DNA from: an uncultured Bacteroidales bacterium
GTDB lineage: Bacteria; Bacteroidota; Bacteroidia; Bacteroidales; UBA932
DNA length: 41,524 nt
Assembly (NCBI GenBank): GCA_947253655.1
Contig: CAMYAE010000018.1
Location: forward strand, 1 to 41,524
Direction of reading: 5' to 3'
In this document: positions 22,871-32,217 of the stretch, one piece after another
How positions within the stretch are numbered: position 1 is the stretch's first letter
How the letters are laid out: every line of letters begins with the position of its first letter
Program-made: the position numbers and the translations under genes
Notes under the pieces: generated by a model
What the model was told of the DNA's origin: nothing
The model's input: only the letters and a program-made list of their open reading frames with translations
Databases searched by the model: none

Positions 22871-25399
22871 ATGGATATTGACGAAAAAATAAGTGAAGAA
22901 GGATTGAACGGGACTATACAAGAGGTCAGTATTGATGAAGAGATGAGAAGTGCCTATATCGACTATTCGATGTCGGTAATTGTCTCAAGGGCCTTGCCTG
23001 ATGCGAGGGACGGTCTGAAGCCGGTACAAAGGAGAGTCCTTTTCGGGATGTCCGGATTGGGTCTGAACTATTCCGGCTCCACCAAGAAGTCCGCAAGGAT
23101 TGTCGGAGAGGTGCTCGGTAAGTTTCACCCGCATGGAGATTCGAGCGTATACGATGCTATGGCCCGTCTGGCCCAGAACTGGAATCAGCGTTACCCGTTG
23201 GTATTCGGACAGGGCAACTTCGGCTCTATGGACGGAGATCCTGTCGCCGCGATGAGATATACTGAGGCCAAGCTGGAAAAGATAACTGAGGATATACTTG
23301 GGGATATAGACAAGGATACGGTAAATTTCCAGCTGAACTTTGATGATACTATCTACGAGCCTACTGTGCTGCCGACAAAGGCTCCTCTGCTATTGCTCAA
23401 CGGCTCATCCGGTATTGCCGTAGGTATGGCCACGAATATGGCTCCGCACAACCTTTCGGAGTGCTGCGACGCCATTTGTGCCTATATAGATAATCCTGAG
23501 ATCGATACAGACGGCCTTATGGCTTATGTCAAAGGTCCGGATTTCCCGACAGGGGGCATAATTCAGGGCATTTCCGGCATAAGAGATGCCTACGAGACCG
23601 GTAGAGGCAGGGTCATAATGAGGGCGAAGACCGAAATAGAGGTCGCCGATAATGGCAGGGAGACCATAATCATATCCGAAATACCATATATGGTGAACAA
23701 AAAAGATATGATTGAGAAAATCGGTCAGATGGTAGAGGACAAGAGGCTTGAAGGCATTTCATATATCAACGACGAGACGTCAAGGGAAGGGGTACGTGTA
23801 GTCATCAAGGTGAAGCAGGGCTACAACTCAAATGTGGTGCTGAACACTCTGTTCAAATATACCGCCTTGCAGTCAAGCTTCCCTATCAACAATGTAGCCC
23901 TTGTAAAAGGCAGGCCGATGACCATGAGCCTCAAGGACATGATCCGCACTTTCGTGGAATTCCGTCACGAGGTCGTTGTCAGAAGAACAAAATTCGAGTT
24001 GGAAAAGGCTCAGAAGCGTGCTCATATATTGGAGGGACTTTTGAAAGCCATTGATGTCATTGATGAGATTATCAGAATAATCAGGGCATCAAAGAGCGTG
24101 GACGATGCCAAGGCCGAGATTATAGACGCTTTCGGATTTTCAGACGCGCAGGCTACTGCAATAGTGGAAATGCGTCTGCGGCAGCTTACCGGACTTGAAA
24201 GTGCCAAGCTCCAGTCCGAATATGATGAGCTAATGAAGTTTATAACTTATTGCAACGAAGTGCTTGGCAGCGAAGAACTTCAACTTGGCATTGTCAAGCG
24301 TGAGACCGAAGAGCTTAAAGCCAAGTACGGCGATGAGCGTCGGAGCGTAATTGTTCCTAATGCAGAGGAGTTCAATCCGGAGGATTTTTATGCCGATGAT
24401 GATGTAGTCATCACGATTTCGCATCTCGGATATATCAAGAGGACAGACCTGACTGAATTCAAGACGCAGAACAGGGGAGGAGTGGGCATGAAGGCCAGTT
24501 CCACCAGGGATGAGGACTTTATAGACCACATGTACATAGCCAACATGCACAGCACTATGCTGTTCTTCACCGAACGCGGCCGCTGCTATTGGCTCAAGGT
24601 CTATGAGGTGCCGGAAGGAGCCAGAGCCACCAAGGGCCGGGCAATCCAGAATGTCCTGAATATACCTGATGATAAGATCAAGGCCATTATGAATGTCAAT
24701 AATCTGGATGACCCTGAATATATCAACAATAATTATATCATCCTTACCACAAAGAGAGGAATAATCAAGAAAACCACTTTGGAGGCCTATTCAAGGCCGA
24801 GGGTAAACGGTATTAATGCCATTACGATCAGGGAGGGCGACGAACTCTTGGATGCAGTGCTGACCAACGGTCGCAGCCAGATGCTGATTGCTGCAATGAA
24901 CGGTAATTGTTGCCGCTTCGAAGAGACGGACGCAAGGCCAATGGGCCGTACCGCTTCCGGAGTGCGTGGCATAAACATCGGGGATGACGACCAGGTGATA
25001 GGCTCTATTGTCTATGACCCGTCAGCTGAGGATGCCGCAGCTCATACCGTGCTGGTTGTCAGTGAGAACGGCTTTGGCAAACGTACCGATTTCGATGAGT
25101 ACAGGTTGACCAGGAGGGGCGGCAAGGGAGTGAAGACTCTGAACATTACCGAAAAGACTGGCAAGCTTGTTGCAATGCAGAATGTAACTGACGATGATGA
25201 CCTTATGATTATCAATCGCTCAGGGCTTACAATCAGAATGGCGGTGTCCGATATAAGGGTGGCCGGAAGGGCTACGCAGGGCGTCAAACTGATAAATATC
25301 AAAGACGGAGATGCAATTGCTTCCGTGTCGGTGGTTACAAAGAATGATGAGGACGAGCAGGCTACGGATGAGCCTCAGTCCGAAGGAAATGAACAATAA
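22871..25399 (+). CDS. gyrA: DNA gyrase subunit A
   Basis: An 842-residue type IIA topoisomerase subunit. The breakage domain has catalytic Tyr130 in AAMRYTEAKL. The quinolone-determining region HPHGDSSVYDAMARLAQ keeps Ser91 and Asp95, the positions equal to E. coli Ser83 and Asp87, so no resistance change is seen there. The C-terminal β-pinwheel starts near residue 500 and includes a GyrA-box-like RRGGKGVKT. The tail is acidic (DEDEQATDEPQSEG). With GyrB (not in the window) it supercoils DNA. The TPR gene follows 18 bases later. gyrA and not parC is favoured by the length and the GyrA box. Confidence 0.95.
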   Translation: MDIDEKISEEGLNGTIQEVSIDEEMRSAYIDYSMSVIVSRALPDARDGLKPVQRRVLFGMSGLGLNYSGSTKKSARIVGEVLGKFHPHGDSSVYDAMARLAQNWNQRYPLVFGQGNFGSMDGDPVAAMRYTEAKLEKITEDILGDIDKDTVNFQLNFDDTIYEPTVLPTKAPLLLLNGSSGIAVGMATNMAPHNLSECCDAICAYIDNPEIDTDGLMAYVKGPDFPTGGIIQGISGIRDAYETGRGRVIMRAKTEIEVADNGRETIIISEIPYMVNKKDMIEKIGQMVEDKRLEGISYINDETSREGVRVVIKVKQGYNSNVVLNTLFKYTALQSSFPINNVALVKGRPMTMSLKDMIRTFVEFRHEVVVRRTKFELEKAQKRAHILEGLLKAIDVIDEIIRIIRASKSVDDAKAEIIDAFGFSDAQATAIVEMRLRQLTGLESAKLQSEYDELMKFITYCNEVLGSEELQLGIVKRETEELKAKYGDERRSVIVPNAEEFNPEDFYADDDVVITISHLGYIKRTDLTEFKTQNRGGVGMKASSTRDEDFIDHMYIANMHSTMLFFTERGRCYWLKVYEVPEGARATKGRAIQNVLNIPDDKIKAIMNVNNLDDPEYINNNYIILTTKRGIIKKTTLEAYSRPRVNGINAITIREGDELLDAVLTNGRSQMLIAAMNGNCCRFEETDARPMGRTASGVRGINIGDDDQVIGSIVYDPSAEDAAAHTVLVVSENGFGKRTDFDEYRLTRRGGKGVKTLNITEKTGKLVAMQNVTDDDDLMIINRSGLTIRMAVSDIRVAGRATQGVKLINIKDGDAIASVSVVTKNDEDEQATDEPQSEGNEQ

Positions 25400-25417
25400 C
25401 TTAATAATTGAACAGTT

Positions 25418-26731
25418 ATGAAACCTAATGTTAAAAAGATTTTAGTTGCGTTGGCGCTTTTGGCTACTGTTAAGGCGGCAGATGCACAGATTAAGACCGT
25501 GGCAGACGCCAAGAAGGCTGTCGAGGCGGCTGAAGCGGCTTCGCAGAATCCTAAGAAAAACGTCAAGGCCAATACTTGGAAAAAATTGGGACAGTCCTAT
25601 GTCACAGCTTATGACACCCCTGCCGGGAATATATGGATAGGGATGTCCAAGACCGAACTCCCACTCGTTATGGGCAATGTAAAGCCGTCATCATCGGAGG
25701 AGGTTACAGTGGCAGGCGCACAGATGCTCAAAGAGGTTTATCAAGACAAGAACCTCTATTTCAGCGCAGGCGGACAGCTGTCTATCATAGAGATTACTGC
25801 TCCTGTCTATCCTGATGCCCTTGACAAGGCCTATATGGCCTATGCTAAGGCATATTCTATTGACAATAAGACAGGGAAGGATGTGTCTGCGGCATTTGAG
25901 TCCATCGCGGGCAAATATACCCAGGAGGGCTATACCTATTACCAATTAGGCAAAATGGATTTGGCCAGCTCAGCTTTCGAGAAAGCATCCAAAGTGTCCA
26001 TGTCCGAGCCTCTTGCCAAACTTGATACAAACGCAATCTATAATGCAGGACTTACTGCCTGGATGTGCAAGGATTTGGAACGTGCAAAAGGCTTCTTCAA
26101 CACATGCTACGACAACGGCTATTATGCCGCCGACGGGGAGATCTTCTCAAAGCTTGCTGATGTGGACAGCCTGAATGCAAAGAAATATCTTGAGGAAGGA
26201 TTTGAGAAATTCCCACAGAGCCAGAGCATTCTTATCGGTCTTATCAATTATTATATAAAGAACAAGGAGAATCCTCAGAAGCTGTTCAGCCTTTTGGACA
26301 AGGCGAAAGCAAATGAGCCAAAAAACGCTTCTCTCTACTATGTAGAGGGCAATATTCACGCACAGCTTGGCGAGAATGAGGAGGCAATTGCTGCTTATGA
26401 GAAGTGTGCCGAGATAGATCCTAATTATGAGTACGGCTATATAGGAGAGGGCATTATGTTCTATAACAAGGCACTTGACCTGCAGACTAAAGCTCAGGAA
26501 GAGCTTGACGACACCAAGTACCAGGCCCTTGTCAATGAGTTCGAGAAGCAGTTGAAGTCTTGCATAGCACCTTTTGAAAAGGCATTTGCAATCACGAAAG
26601 ACAATACTATCAAGGTCAGCATTGCAGAATACCTTAAAAATGCTTTCTACCGTTTCCAGGACCAGGATGCAGCCTATAAGGAGGGATACGAGAAGTATTC
26701 TGCAATAGTATCTTCCGGGCAGGCCAATTAA
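25418..26731 (+). CDS. Secreted tetratricopeptide-repeat protein
   Basis: A 437-residue protein with a Sec signal peptide cleaved near ADAQ and no lipobox, so probably periplasmic. TPR-like helical pairs run over most of the mature part, e.g. YYQLGKMDLASSAFEKASKV and YVEGNIHAQLGENEEAIAAY with ...EKCAEIDPNYEY. The segment after the signal peptide is Ala/Lys-rich. TPRs bind partner proteins; the partner is unknown. It is probably co-transcribed with gyrA. Its stop overlaps the stop of the convergent PhoH gene by a few bases (26728-26731), with no terminator between. Confidence 0.85.
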   Translation: MKPNVKKILVALALLATVKAADAQIKTVADAKKAVEAAEAASQNPKKNVKANTWKKLGQSYVTAYDTPAGNIWIGMSKTELPLVMGNVKPSSSEEVTVAGAQMLKEVYQDKNLYFSAGGQLSIIEITAPVYPDALDKAYMAYAKAYSIDNKTGKDVSAAFESIAGKYTQEGYTYYQLGKMDLASSAFEKASKVSMSEPLAKLDTNAIYNAGLTAWMCKDLERAKGFFNTCYDNGYYAADGEIFSKLADVDSLNAKKYLEEGFEKFPQSQSILIGLINYYIKNKENPQKLFSLLDKAKANEPKNASLYYVEGNIHAQLGENEEAIAAYEKCAEIDPNYEYGYIGEGIMFYNKALDLQTKAQEELDDTKYQALVNEFEKQLKSCIAPFEKAFAITKDNTIKVSIAEYLKNAFYRFQDQDAAYKEGYEKYSAIVSSGQAN

Positions 26732-27696
26732 CGTTCATCGGCTTCGTTGGAGGCGACAGAGTCGTTTTTGTCGAAAGCCTTGACGATTTTTGCTACAAGG
26801 GCATGGCGAACAATATCTTTGTTTGAAAAGGATATATAGCTTATGCCCTTGATTTCTTTAAGCATCTTGATTCCTTTAAGGAGTCCCGAATCGTTTTTGT
26901 TCGGCAGATCCACCTGAGAAGCGTCTCCCGTAACGATGAATTTGGCGTCAGGCCCCATTCTCGTCAGGAACATTTTAAGCTGACCTATATTGGTGTTTTG
27001 TGCCTCATCAAGGATTACGCAAGCCTTGTCTAAGGTCCGTCCTCTCATATATGCCAAAGGAGCTATCTGGATTGTTCCGTCGCTCATGAATTCCTGAAGT
27101 CTTTTGTGCGGTATCATGTCTCCGAGGGCATCATAAAGCGGCTGGAGATATGGATCAAGCTTGTCTTTCAGGTCTCCCGGCAAGAAGCCGAGACGTTCCC
27201 CGGCTTCCACAGCAGGTCTCGTGAGTATTATCCGTTTGATTTCCCTGTTCTTTAACGCTCTGACAGCCAAAGCTATGGCTATATATGTCTTCCCTGTTCC
27301 GGCAGGGCCAACGGCAAATATGAGGTCACTGTCGAAATAAGCCTTTACCATATCCTGCTGTTTGGCGTTCCTTGCCCTTATCGCCTTGCCGTCGGTGCCG
27401 TGGACTATAATAGCGTCTCCGCTTAGACGGAATTTGTCAGCCGAGCTTTCTCCGTCGAAAATATCCTCCACATCATAGACCGTAAGATTCATCTTGCCGC
27501 GTCTTCTCTCAATCAATTCTCCAAAGCGGATATTGAATTCTTCTATGCTGTCGGGCTTGCCTTCGAGCTTGAGCTGATTGCCTCTTGCAACCACTTTCAA
27601 TTCAGGAAAATAACTGCAGAACTCTTCTAAAATCTTGTTTCCGGCTCCGTACAGTTCTATGGGGTCAATAGTGTCAAGGGTAATGGTTTTCTTCAT
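26728..27696 (-). CDS. PhoH family ATPase
   Basis: A 322-residue cytoplasmic protein of the length usual for PhoH/YbeZ. An N-terminal KH-like segment (about 10-70) precedes the ATPase, with Walker A GPAGTGKT (130-137), Walker B CVILDEAQN and the sensor-like FIVTGDASQVDLP. PhoH proteins are predicted RNA-linked ATPases. It is the last gene of a leftward operon, 3 bases after the CapA-family gene; no ybeY is adjacent. Confidence 0.93.
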   Translation of the reverse strand: MKKTITLDTIDPIELYGAGNKILEEFCSYFPELKVVARGNQLKLEGKPDSIEEFNIRFGELIERRRGKMNLTVYDVEDIFDGESSADKFRLSGDAIIVHGTDGKAIRARNAKQQDMVKAYFDSDLIFAVGPAGTGKTYIAIALAVRALKNREIKRIILTRPAVEAGERLGFLPGDLKDKLDPYLQPLYDALGDMIPHKRLQEFMSDGTIQIAPLAYMRGRTLDKACVILDEAQNTNIGQLKMFLTRMGPDAKFIVTGDASQVDLPNKNDSGLLKGIKMLKEIKGISYISFSNKDIVRHALVAKIVKAFDKNDSVASNEADER

Positions 27697-27699
27697 ATA

Positions 27700-28857
27700 T
27701 CAATCTTTAATTCCGGTTGCGTCCTTTACGCGCCGGTAAGTCGCTTTCATATTGTTATAGTCGGCTTTGTCAATCCATTCTTCATGTCTGTCCAGATATT
27801 CGCTGACGGAGATTGTGCCGAAATTGTCAAAGAGTTTCCCCGGAAGCGTGCACCACAGAAATTTTACAGTAGGCTCTATCATCCGGGATGAGCCGTCAGG
27901 TTCTTTCACAATGCGTATGTTCACTGCAAGTTCCAGCCTCGTGTTGGTTGCGCTCATATTGGACACGGCGTTGCCTACAGAATAGAAAACCGGCACAGCC
28001 CTGCCGTCAGGGGCTATAATCACCGTACTGTCCTGGACAACGTGAGGGTGTGAGCCAACAATCATGTCCACACCGTTTTCGGCCAGCCACAGGGCGAGTT
28101 CCTCCTGTGCGTCCGAATGTTTAAGAATATATTCATTTCCCCAATGCGGGAGAGCGATAATGTAGTCGGCATTTTTGGCCTTAGCCCTTTTGAGAGCTTC
28201 CATTATATCTGCCTTGTCTATGAGATTGACTTTAGGGCGGCCTTCCCTTATGCTTGAATTGGTGCCGTAGGTAAAGTTGAGCAGGGCTATTCTTATTTCT
28301 TTCAATGGAATAATCAGAGGATAATTCAGGGCCTCGTCTTCCGGGCTTCGGGATATGCCCGTATATTTTATCAGCCCTTCCTCCTGCATCCTGTCATATA
28401 TATCCATTGTCCTTTCGAGGCCTTTCTTTCCTTTGTCGAGAATATGGTTGTTGGCCGTGAGGAAAATGTCAATGCCGCACCTGGCTGCATATCTTGCATA
28501 GCCGTCAGGTGCGGAAAATGCCGGATACCCAGAATACGGCTCTCCTGCAAGGGTGAATTCCATATTTGCTACAGCCAGATCCGCTTTTGAAATAAGATGC
28601 TCTATAGGCCTTAGAAATTCGTTGTAGTTGTACTGCAATTGTCTGGCGTGCATCATGACATCTCCTATGACCATAACAGACAAGGTATCCCTGATGCCGA
28701 ATATAGGTCTGACATTTCGAATAGCCGGCATATATAATTCTTCCAGCAATCCGAATCTGTCAGAATTATCCCGGACCGGCAACGTCTGGGCGGATAGGTT
28801 AAACGTTATTGTGGCCAGCAGAGAGATTGCCGCCGGATATTTGCAAAATCCCGTCAA
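27700..28857 (-). CDS. CapA-family metallophosphatase-like protein, secreted
   Basis: A 385-residue protein with a signal peptide cleaved near LSAQ. Motifs of the PGA_cap/CapA fold are present: VIGDVMMHARQ (about 63-73), ANMEFTLAG, TANNHILDKGKKGLERT, ALPHWGNEY and IVGSHPHVVQ, with the Asp, Asn, His set for metal binding. The founding CapA serves poly-γ-glutamate capsule synthesis, but no other cap gene is here, so capsule function is not supported by context. The ATG overlaps the DUF389 stop by 4 bases. Confidence 0.88.
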   Translation of the reverse strand: MTGFCKYPAAISLLATITFNLSAQTLPVRDNSDRFGLLEELYMPAIRNVRPIFGIRDTLSVMVIGDVMMHARQLQYNYNEFLRPIEHLISKADLAVANMEFTLAGEPYSGYPAFSAPDGYARYAARCGIDIFLTANNHILDKGKKGLERTMDIYDRMQEEGLIKYTGISRSPEDEALNYPLIIPLKEIRIALLNFTYGTNSSIREGRPKVNLIDKADIMEALKRAKAKNADYIIALPHWGNEYILKHSDAQEELALWLAENGVDMIVGSHPHVVQDSTVIIAPDGRAVPVFYSVGNAVSNMSATNTRLELAVNIRIVKEPDGSSRMIEPTVKFLWCTLPGKLFDNFGTISVSEYLDRHEEWIDKADYNNMKATYRRVKDATGIKD

Positions 28858-30203
28858 TTCCTGTTTTTTTGGTTTATCACAACGACAGTCGTGTCGTTAA
28901 GCCTGATTCTCAGCCAGTCTTCAAGGGATTTCACCCTTTTCGGGAGCATGGCTTTTGTGGTGTTTGCAACGACCATGACCTTGTGCCTGCCTTGGAGACT
29001 GTCTTTTTGAATCTGTTGACCGTTGGCCACGTAGAGGCTGAGGATTTCAGGATATTGGCTGCCCACCTCCCGGGACAATTGGTTATACGGTATCTCTTTT
29101 CCCCTGATTGCATCCAGCTCGTTTTCAAGGATTTTAATTCTTGCTTCCTGGCGTTTGATTTCGTTGTCCGCACGCTCGTAGATTGTCTTGAGCATTTTTT
29201 CGGACATATCCTCTTCAGAGGCACCGAGAGAATGCTCGCTGTACAATAACTGCTCCGCCTTGATTCCGTATTTTTGGGCAGAAGAGGCAAGCCTTTCCTT
29301 TTCGGCGAAAGTAAGGCTGCCTCCCGTAATGAATAGGGTGACCTTTCCGCCTTTTCTCTTTTCTATCTGATAGTCATATATGTAATTATTGCCGATTGTC
29401 CGGTTCTCCTTTATAAAGCTTGATACATTCTGGGAGAACCTGTTATCCCTTATCATAATGGTTGCAGACCAAATGCTCGGTACGGCTACAAGTAAGACTA
29501 CCAATGTTATAAAATGTTTAACCCTCTTGCCTGTCGTTTCATTGGCAAATTTGATCTCGTCAAATTCAAGATATTTCACCATTATATAGGTGGCGAGAAT
29601 AATGAAGATGCCGTTAATGAAGAAAAGATAGATTGCTCCGAGGAAGTAGCTAAGATGCCCGGATGCAATGCCGTAGCCTGCTGTACAGAGCGGAGGCATA
29701 AGGGCCGTGGCGATTGCAACTCCGGACAACACGGTGCCTTTCTCTTTCCTGCATAGCTCAAGCATTCCCGCGGCTCCGCCGAACAGGGCTATTATCACAT
29801 CATAGATGCTCGGATTTGTCCTTGCAAGGAGTTCGGTAGGATTGGCGAGTTTCAGTGGGGTGATAAGGAAATACAGGCAGGATGCCAGGACACTGATAAA
29901 CACCATTACCAACAGGTTTTTCATACCTCCCTTTATCAGCAGGGTGTCATTTACTCCCAAGCCAAGGCCTATGCCGATAATAGGTCCCATAAGAGGGGAT
30001 ATGAGCATGGCACCGATTATCACAGCCGTCGAATTGACATTAAGACCGACTGAGGCGACGATGATTGAAAAGGCAAGAATCCAGACATTAGGCCCCTTGA
30101 AATAAATATTTTTCCTTATTGAGGCGTCGGCTGCCGATTTGTCTATATCTTTTCGTATATTAGTAAGTTCTCTAATGAACGATGAGAAGTCTGATTTTTC
30201 CAT
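28854..30203 (-). CDS. DUF389 membrane protein
   Basis: A 449-residue inner-membrane protein. The first ~250 residues hold the DUF389 hydrophobic domain with about six TM segments (AVIIGAMLISPLMGPIIGIG is diagnostic) and GVAIATALMPPLCTAGYG. The remaining ~200 residues are soluble, with a coiled-coil stretch (EIKRQEARIKILENELDAI), longer than minimal DUF389 members but like other Bacteroidota forms. Function is unknown. It is the first gene of a tight operon with the CapA-like and PhoH genes. Confidence 0.88.
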   Translation of the reverse strand: MEKSDFSSFIRELTNIRKDIDKSAADASIRKNIYFKGPNVWILAFSIIVASVGLNVNSTAVIIGAMLISPLMGPIIGIGLGLGVNDTLLIKGGMKNLLVMVFISVLASCLYFLITPLKLANPTELLARTNPSIYDVIIALFGGAAGMLELCRKEKGTVLSGVAIATALMPPLCTAGYGIASGHLSYFLGAIYLFFINGIFIILATYIMVKYLEFDEIKFANETTGKRVKHFITLVVLLVAVPSIWSATIMIRDNRFSQNVSSFIKENRTIGNNYIYDYQIEKRKGGKVTLFITGGSLTFAEKERLASSAQKYGIKAEQLLYSEHSLGASEEDMSEKMLKTIYERADNEIKRQEARIKILENELDAIRGKEIPYNQLSREVGSQYPEILSLYVANGQQIQKDSLQGRHKVMVVANTTKAMLPKRVKSLEDWLRIRLNDTTVVVINQKNRN

Positions 30204-30263
30204 TTTAGTCTTATTTTGTTTTAAAATTCTGTGCCTGTATAGCCTTTTTATTCTTTACGGGTA

Positions 30264-30271
30264 CAAAAATA
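30264..30271 (-). promoter_or_regulatory. -7 element of the DUF389-CapA-PhoH operon
   Basis: TATTTTTG on the minus strand is a perfect -7 match, 60 bases before the ATG. The divergent -7 element at 30284-30291 is 12 bases away, so the two promoters overlap. Confidence 0.5.
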
Positions 30272-30283
30272 ATTAATATTGGT

Positions 30284-30291
30284 TAAATTTG
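30284..30291 (+). promoter_or_regulatory. -7 element of the SPOR-M28-leuS operon
   Basis: TAAATTTG is a perfect -7 match, 52 bases before the SPOR lipoprotein ATG. No good -33 TTTG at the usual distance. Confidence 0.5.
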
Positions 30292-30343
30292 CACATAATA
30301 TGCAGATATGTCCGGAATTTCCGGTCTCGAAAATTTATAAGAT

Positions 30344-30859
30344 ATGAAAAAAGCCATTATTACCATATTCTTTGCATCCATACTGCTTTTGCAGGGGTGT
30401 GACATGTTCCGGAGGATTGCAGGCAGACCGACAGCTGCGGAGTTGGAGGCAAAGAGAATAGAGATTGCCCAAGCAAAAGAGGCAGAGCATCTTGCCAGAT
30501 TGGATTCATTGAGAAAGGTGGAGAAGTCTCTCGCCGACTCTTTGGCGGTATTGGATTCACTGAAACAGATAAACGGCACAATATTGAATCCGTCTGCAAT
30601 GGGAGGGCTTTTCACTACAAGGCTGGATTTCAGATATTATATAGTGGTCGGAGCTTTCACCCAAAGACGCAATGCGGAATCTTTGCTGGTCGAGGTGCAG
30701 AAAGCCGGATATGTCGGCACTATTATAAATTTCAGAAACGGTTTCAATGCCGTCGGGATATGCAATACCGACAATCTGAACAATGCGTTTCAATCGCTAA
30801 AGAAAGTAAGGCAAGAGAAATTCTGTCCGGATGACGTCTGGATTCTTGTTAATGAATAG
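30344..30859 (+). CDS. SPOR-domain lipoprotein
   Basis: A 171-residue lipoprotein: lipobox LLLQGC puts the lipid on Cys19. A charged helical segment rich in Ala, Glu and Lys (35-75) acts as spacer. The C-terminal SPOR-type fold (about 97-169) begins at FRYYIVVGAFTQRRNAESLL and ends in DDVWILVNE. SPOR domains bind denuded peptidoglycan at division sites. It heads an operon and is followed 3 bases later by the M28-like gene. Confidence 0.88.
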   Translation: MKKAIITIFFASILLLQGCDMFRRIAGRPTAAELEAKRIEIAQAKEAEHLARLDSLRKVEKSLADSLAVLDSLKQINGTILNPSAMGGLFTTRLDFRYYIVVGAFTQRRNAESLLVEVQKAGYVGTIINFRNGFNAVGICNTDNLNNAFQSLKKVRQEKFCPDDVWILVNE

Positions 30860-30862
30860 GAT

Positions 30863-32209
30863 ATGAAATATAGTATTATTTCTATAATTATATCATTGGC
30901 AGTGCTTTTGGGGCTGCCTCCGTCAGCCGCTTCCCAGTCCCTTTATGATTATTCGGAACTGAATGACAGCGAGACCGTTGCGTCTATGAGGAGGCATGTT
31001 GCCAATATCGCTTCTGCTGTAAATAAAGGCCGTAAGGCCGGTTCCGAGGGCGAGAAAACGAGTGCAGGCTACGTATATGACAGGCTGGAGGAATGCGGAG
31101 TGGAGATGCTTTGCGACAGGACGGGGAAGACTTTCGGCATCGCATCAGAATCCGGAGATACGATAAATTCAGCCAATATAGTCGGCTTTGTCCAAGGCTA
31201 CGACCCTGAACTGAACAAGAGGTACATCGTTGTGGGAGCACGGCTTGACAATCTCGGCACCAATCTGATGAAAGTCGACGGAGAGGACGAGGAACAGATA
31301 TATTATGGAGCAAACGGCAATGCCTCAGGTCTTTCCATGCTTATAGAGCTTGCCGGAAGGGTAGTCACAAATTCCATTTTATTCCGCCGGTCCGTTATAT
31401 TTGTAGCTTTCGGTGCATCAAGACAGGGCTGTGCCGGTTCTTGGTATTTCCTTAACCGCTCTTTTTCCGACACCGACAATATCGATGCGATGATAAATCT
31501 GGACATGCTCGGCTCAGGTGAGGACTTTTACGCATATACAGCCTCCAATATGGATATGAATATGCTTCTTTCCAGACTTTCCGGCACATTGCAGCCTATA
31601 TTGCCGAAAGTTACTGCAGTGGAGCCTTACCCGTCCGACCACAGGGCTTTCTATTCCAAAGAAATCCCGTCGGTCTTTTTCACAACCGGACAATATGCAG
31701 AGCATGATACTCCGGCCGACACTCCGTCCATATTGGATTTTTCCGGAATGGAGAAAGAACTTGAATATATATATAATTTCACGAGAGAAGTGGCCAATGC
31801 CGATTCTGCACCGGAATTCCACCGGAATAAGAAACCGCTAACGGACAATAAATCATACTCTTACTATGACTGTGACCATAAGCCTTCATTCATGGGACAT
31901 ACGGATTTGGGCTGGTTCATGAGGAATTGGGTCTACCAATATCTGCGTTATCCGGAATCCGCCGTCAAGGCCGGAATTCAGGGAAGAGTGCATGTGCAGT
32001 TCGCTGTGGATAAAGACGGTACGGTCAAAGAAGCCAAGATTGTCAAAGGCGTAGCCGAGTCTTTGGACGAGGAGGTGTTGAGGGTTATCAATGCTTCCCC
32101 GTCATGGAAGCCGGGTCGCAAGAACGGAGCCAAGGTAAAGTGTTACATCACTTTACCGGTGGACTTTATGTTGGAGAAAAAATCAAGTAGGAAAACAGGA
32201 ATAAAATAA
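30863..32209 (+). CDS. M28-peptidase-like protein lacking metal ligands, TonB C-terminal domain
   Basis: A 448-residue protein with an N-terminal signal peptide (cleavage near AASQ). Residues ~45-310 have the M28 aminopeptidase fold: YIVVGARLDN, YYGANGNASGLSMLIELA, VIFVAFGASRQGCAGSWYF, INLDMLGSG, SDHRAFYSKEIPSVFF and EHDTPADT. Where active members have HxD, DN, EE, D and H, it has Arg127, Gly152 and Ser186/Arg187, keeping only Asp129, Asp214, His260 and His281. Three of five zinc ligands and the catalytic Glu are thus replaced. Residues ~360-438 form a TonB_C domain (YPESAVKAGIQGRVHVQFAV ... SPSWKPGR). The leuS gene starts 8 bases after the stop. Likely a binding or scaffold protein, not a protease. 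Confidence 0.88.
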   Translation: MKYSIISIIISLAVLLGLPPSAASQSLYDYSELNDSETVASMRRHVANIASAVNKGRKAGSEGEKTSAGYVYDRLEECGVEMLCDRTGKTFGIASESGDTINSANIVGFVQGYDPELNKRYIVVGARLDNLGTNLMKVDGEDEEQIYYGANGNASGLSMLIELAGRVVTNSILFRRSVIFVAFGASRQGCAGSWYFLNRSFSDTDNIDAMINLDMLGSGEDFYAYTASNMDMNMLLSRLSGTLQPILPKVTAVEPYPSDHRAFYSKEIPSVFFTTGQYAEHDTPADTPSILDFSGMEKELEYIYNFTREVANADSAPEFHRNKKPLTDNKSYSYYDCDHKPSFMGHTDLGWFMRNWVYQYLRYPESAVKAGIQGRVHVQFAVDKDGTVKEAKIVKGVAESLDEEVLRVINASPSWKPGRKNGAKVKCYITLPVDFMLEKKSSRKTGIK

Positions 32210-32217
32210 GCGTTGCA

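Noticed and set aside
22871..25399. Possible fluoroquinolone-resistance change in gyrA
   Set aside because: Ser91 and Asp95, the positions that usually mutate, are unchanged.
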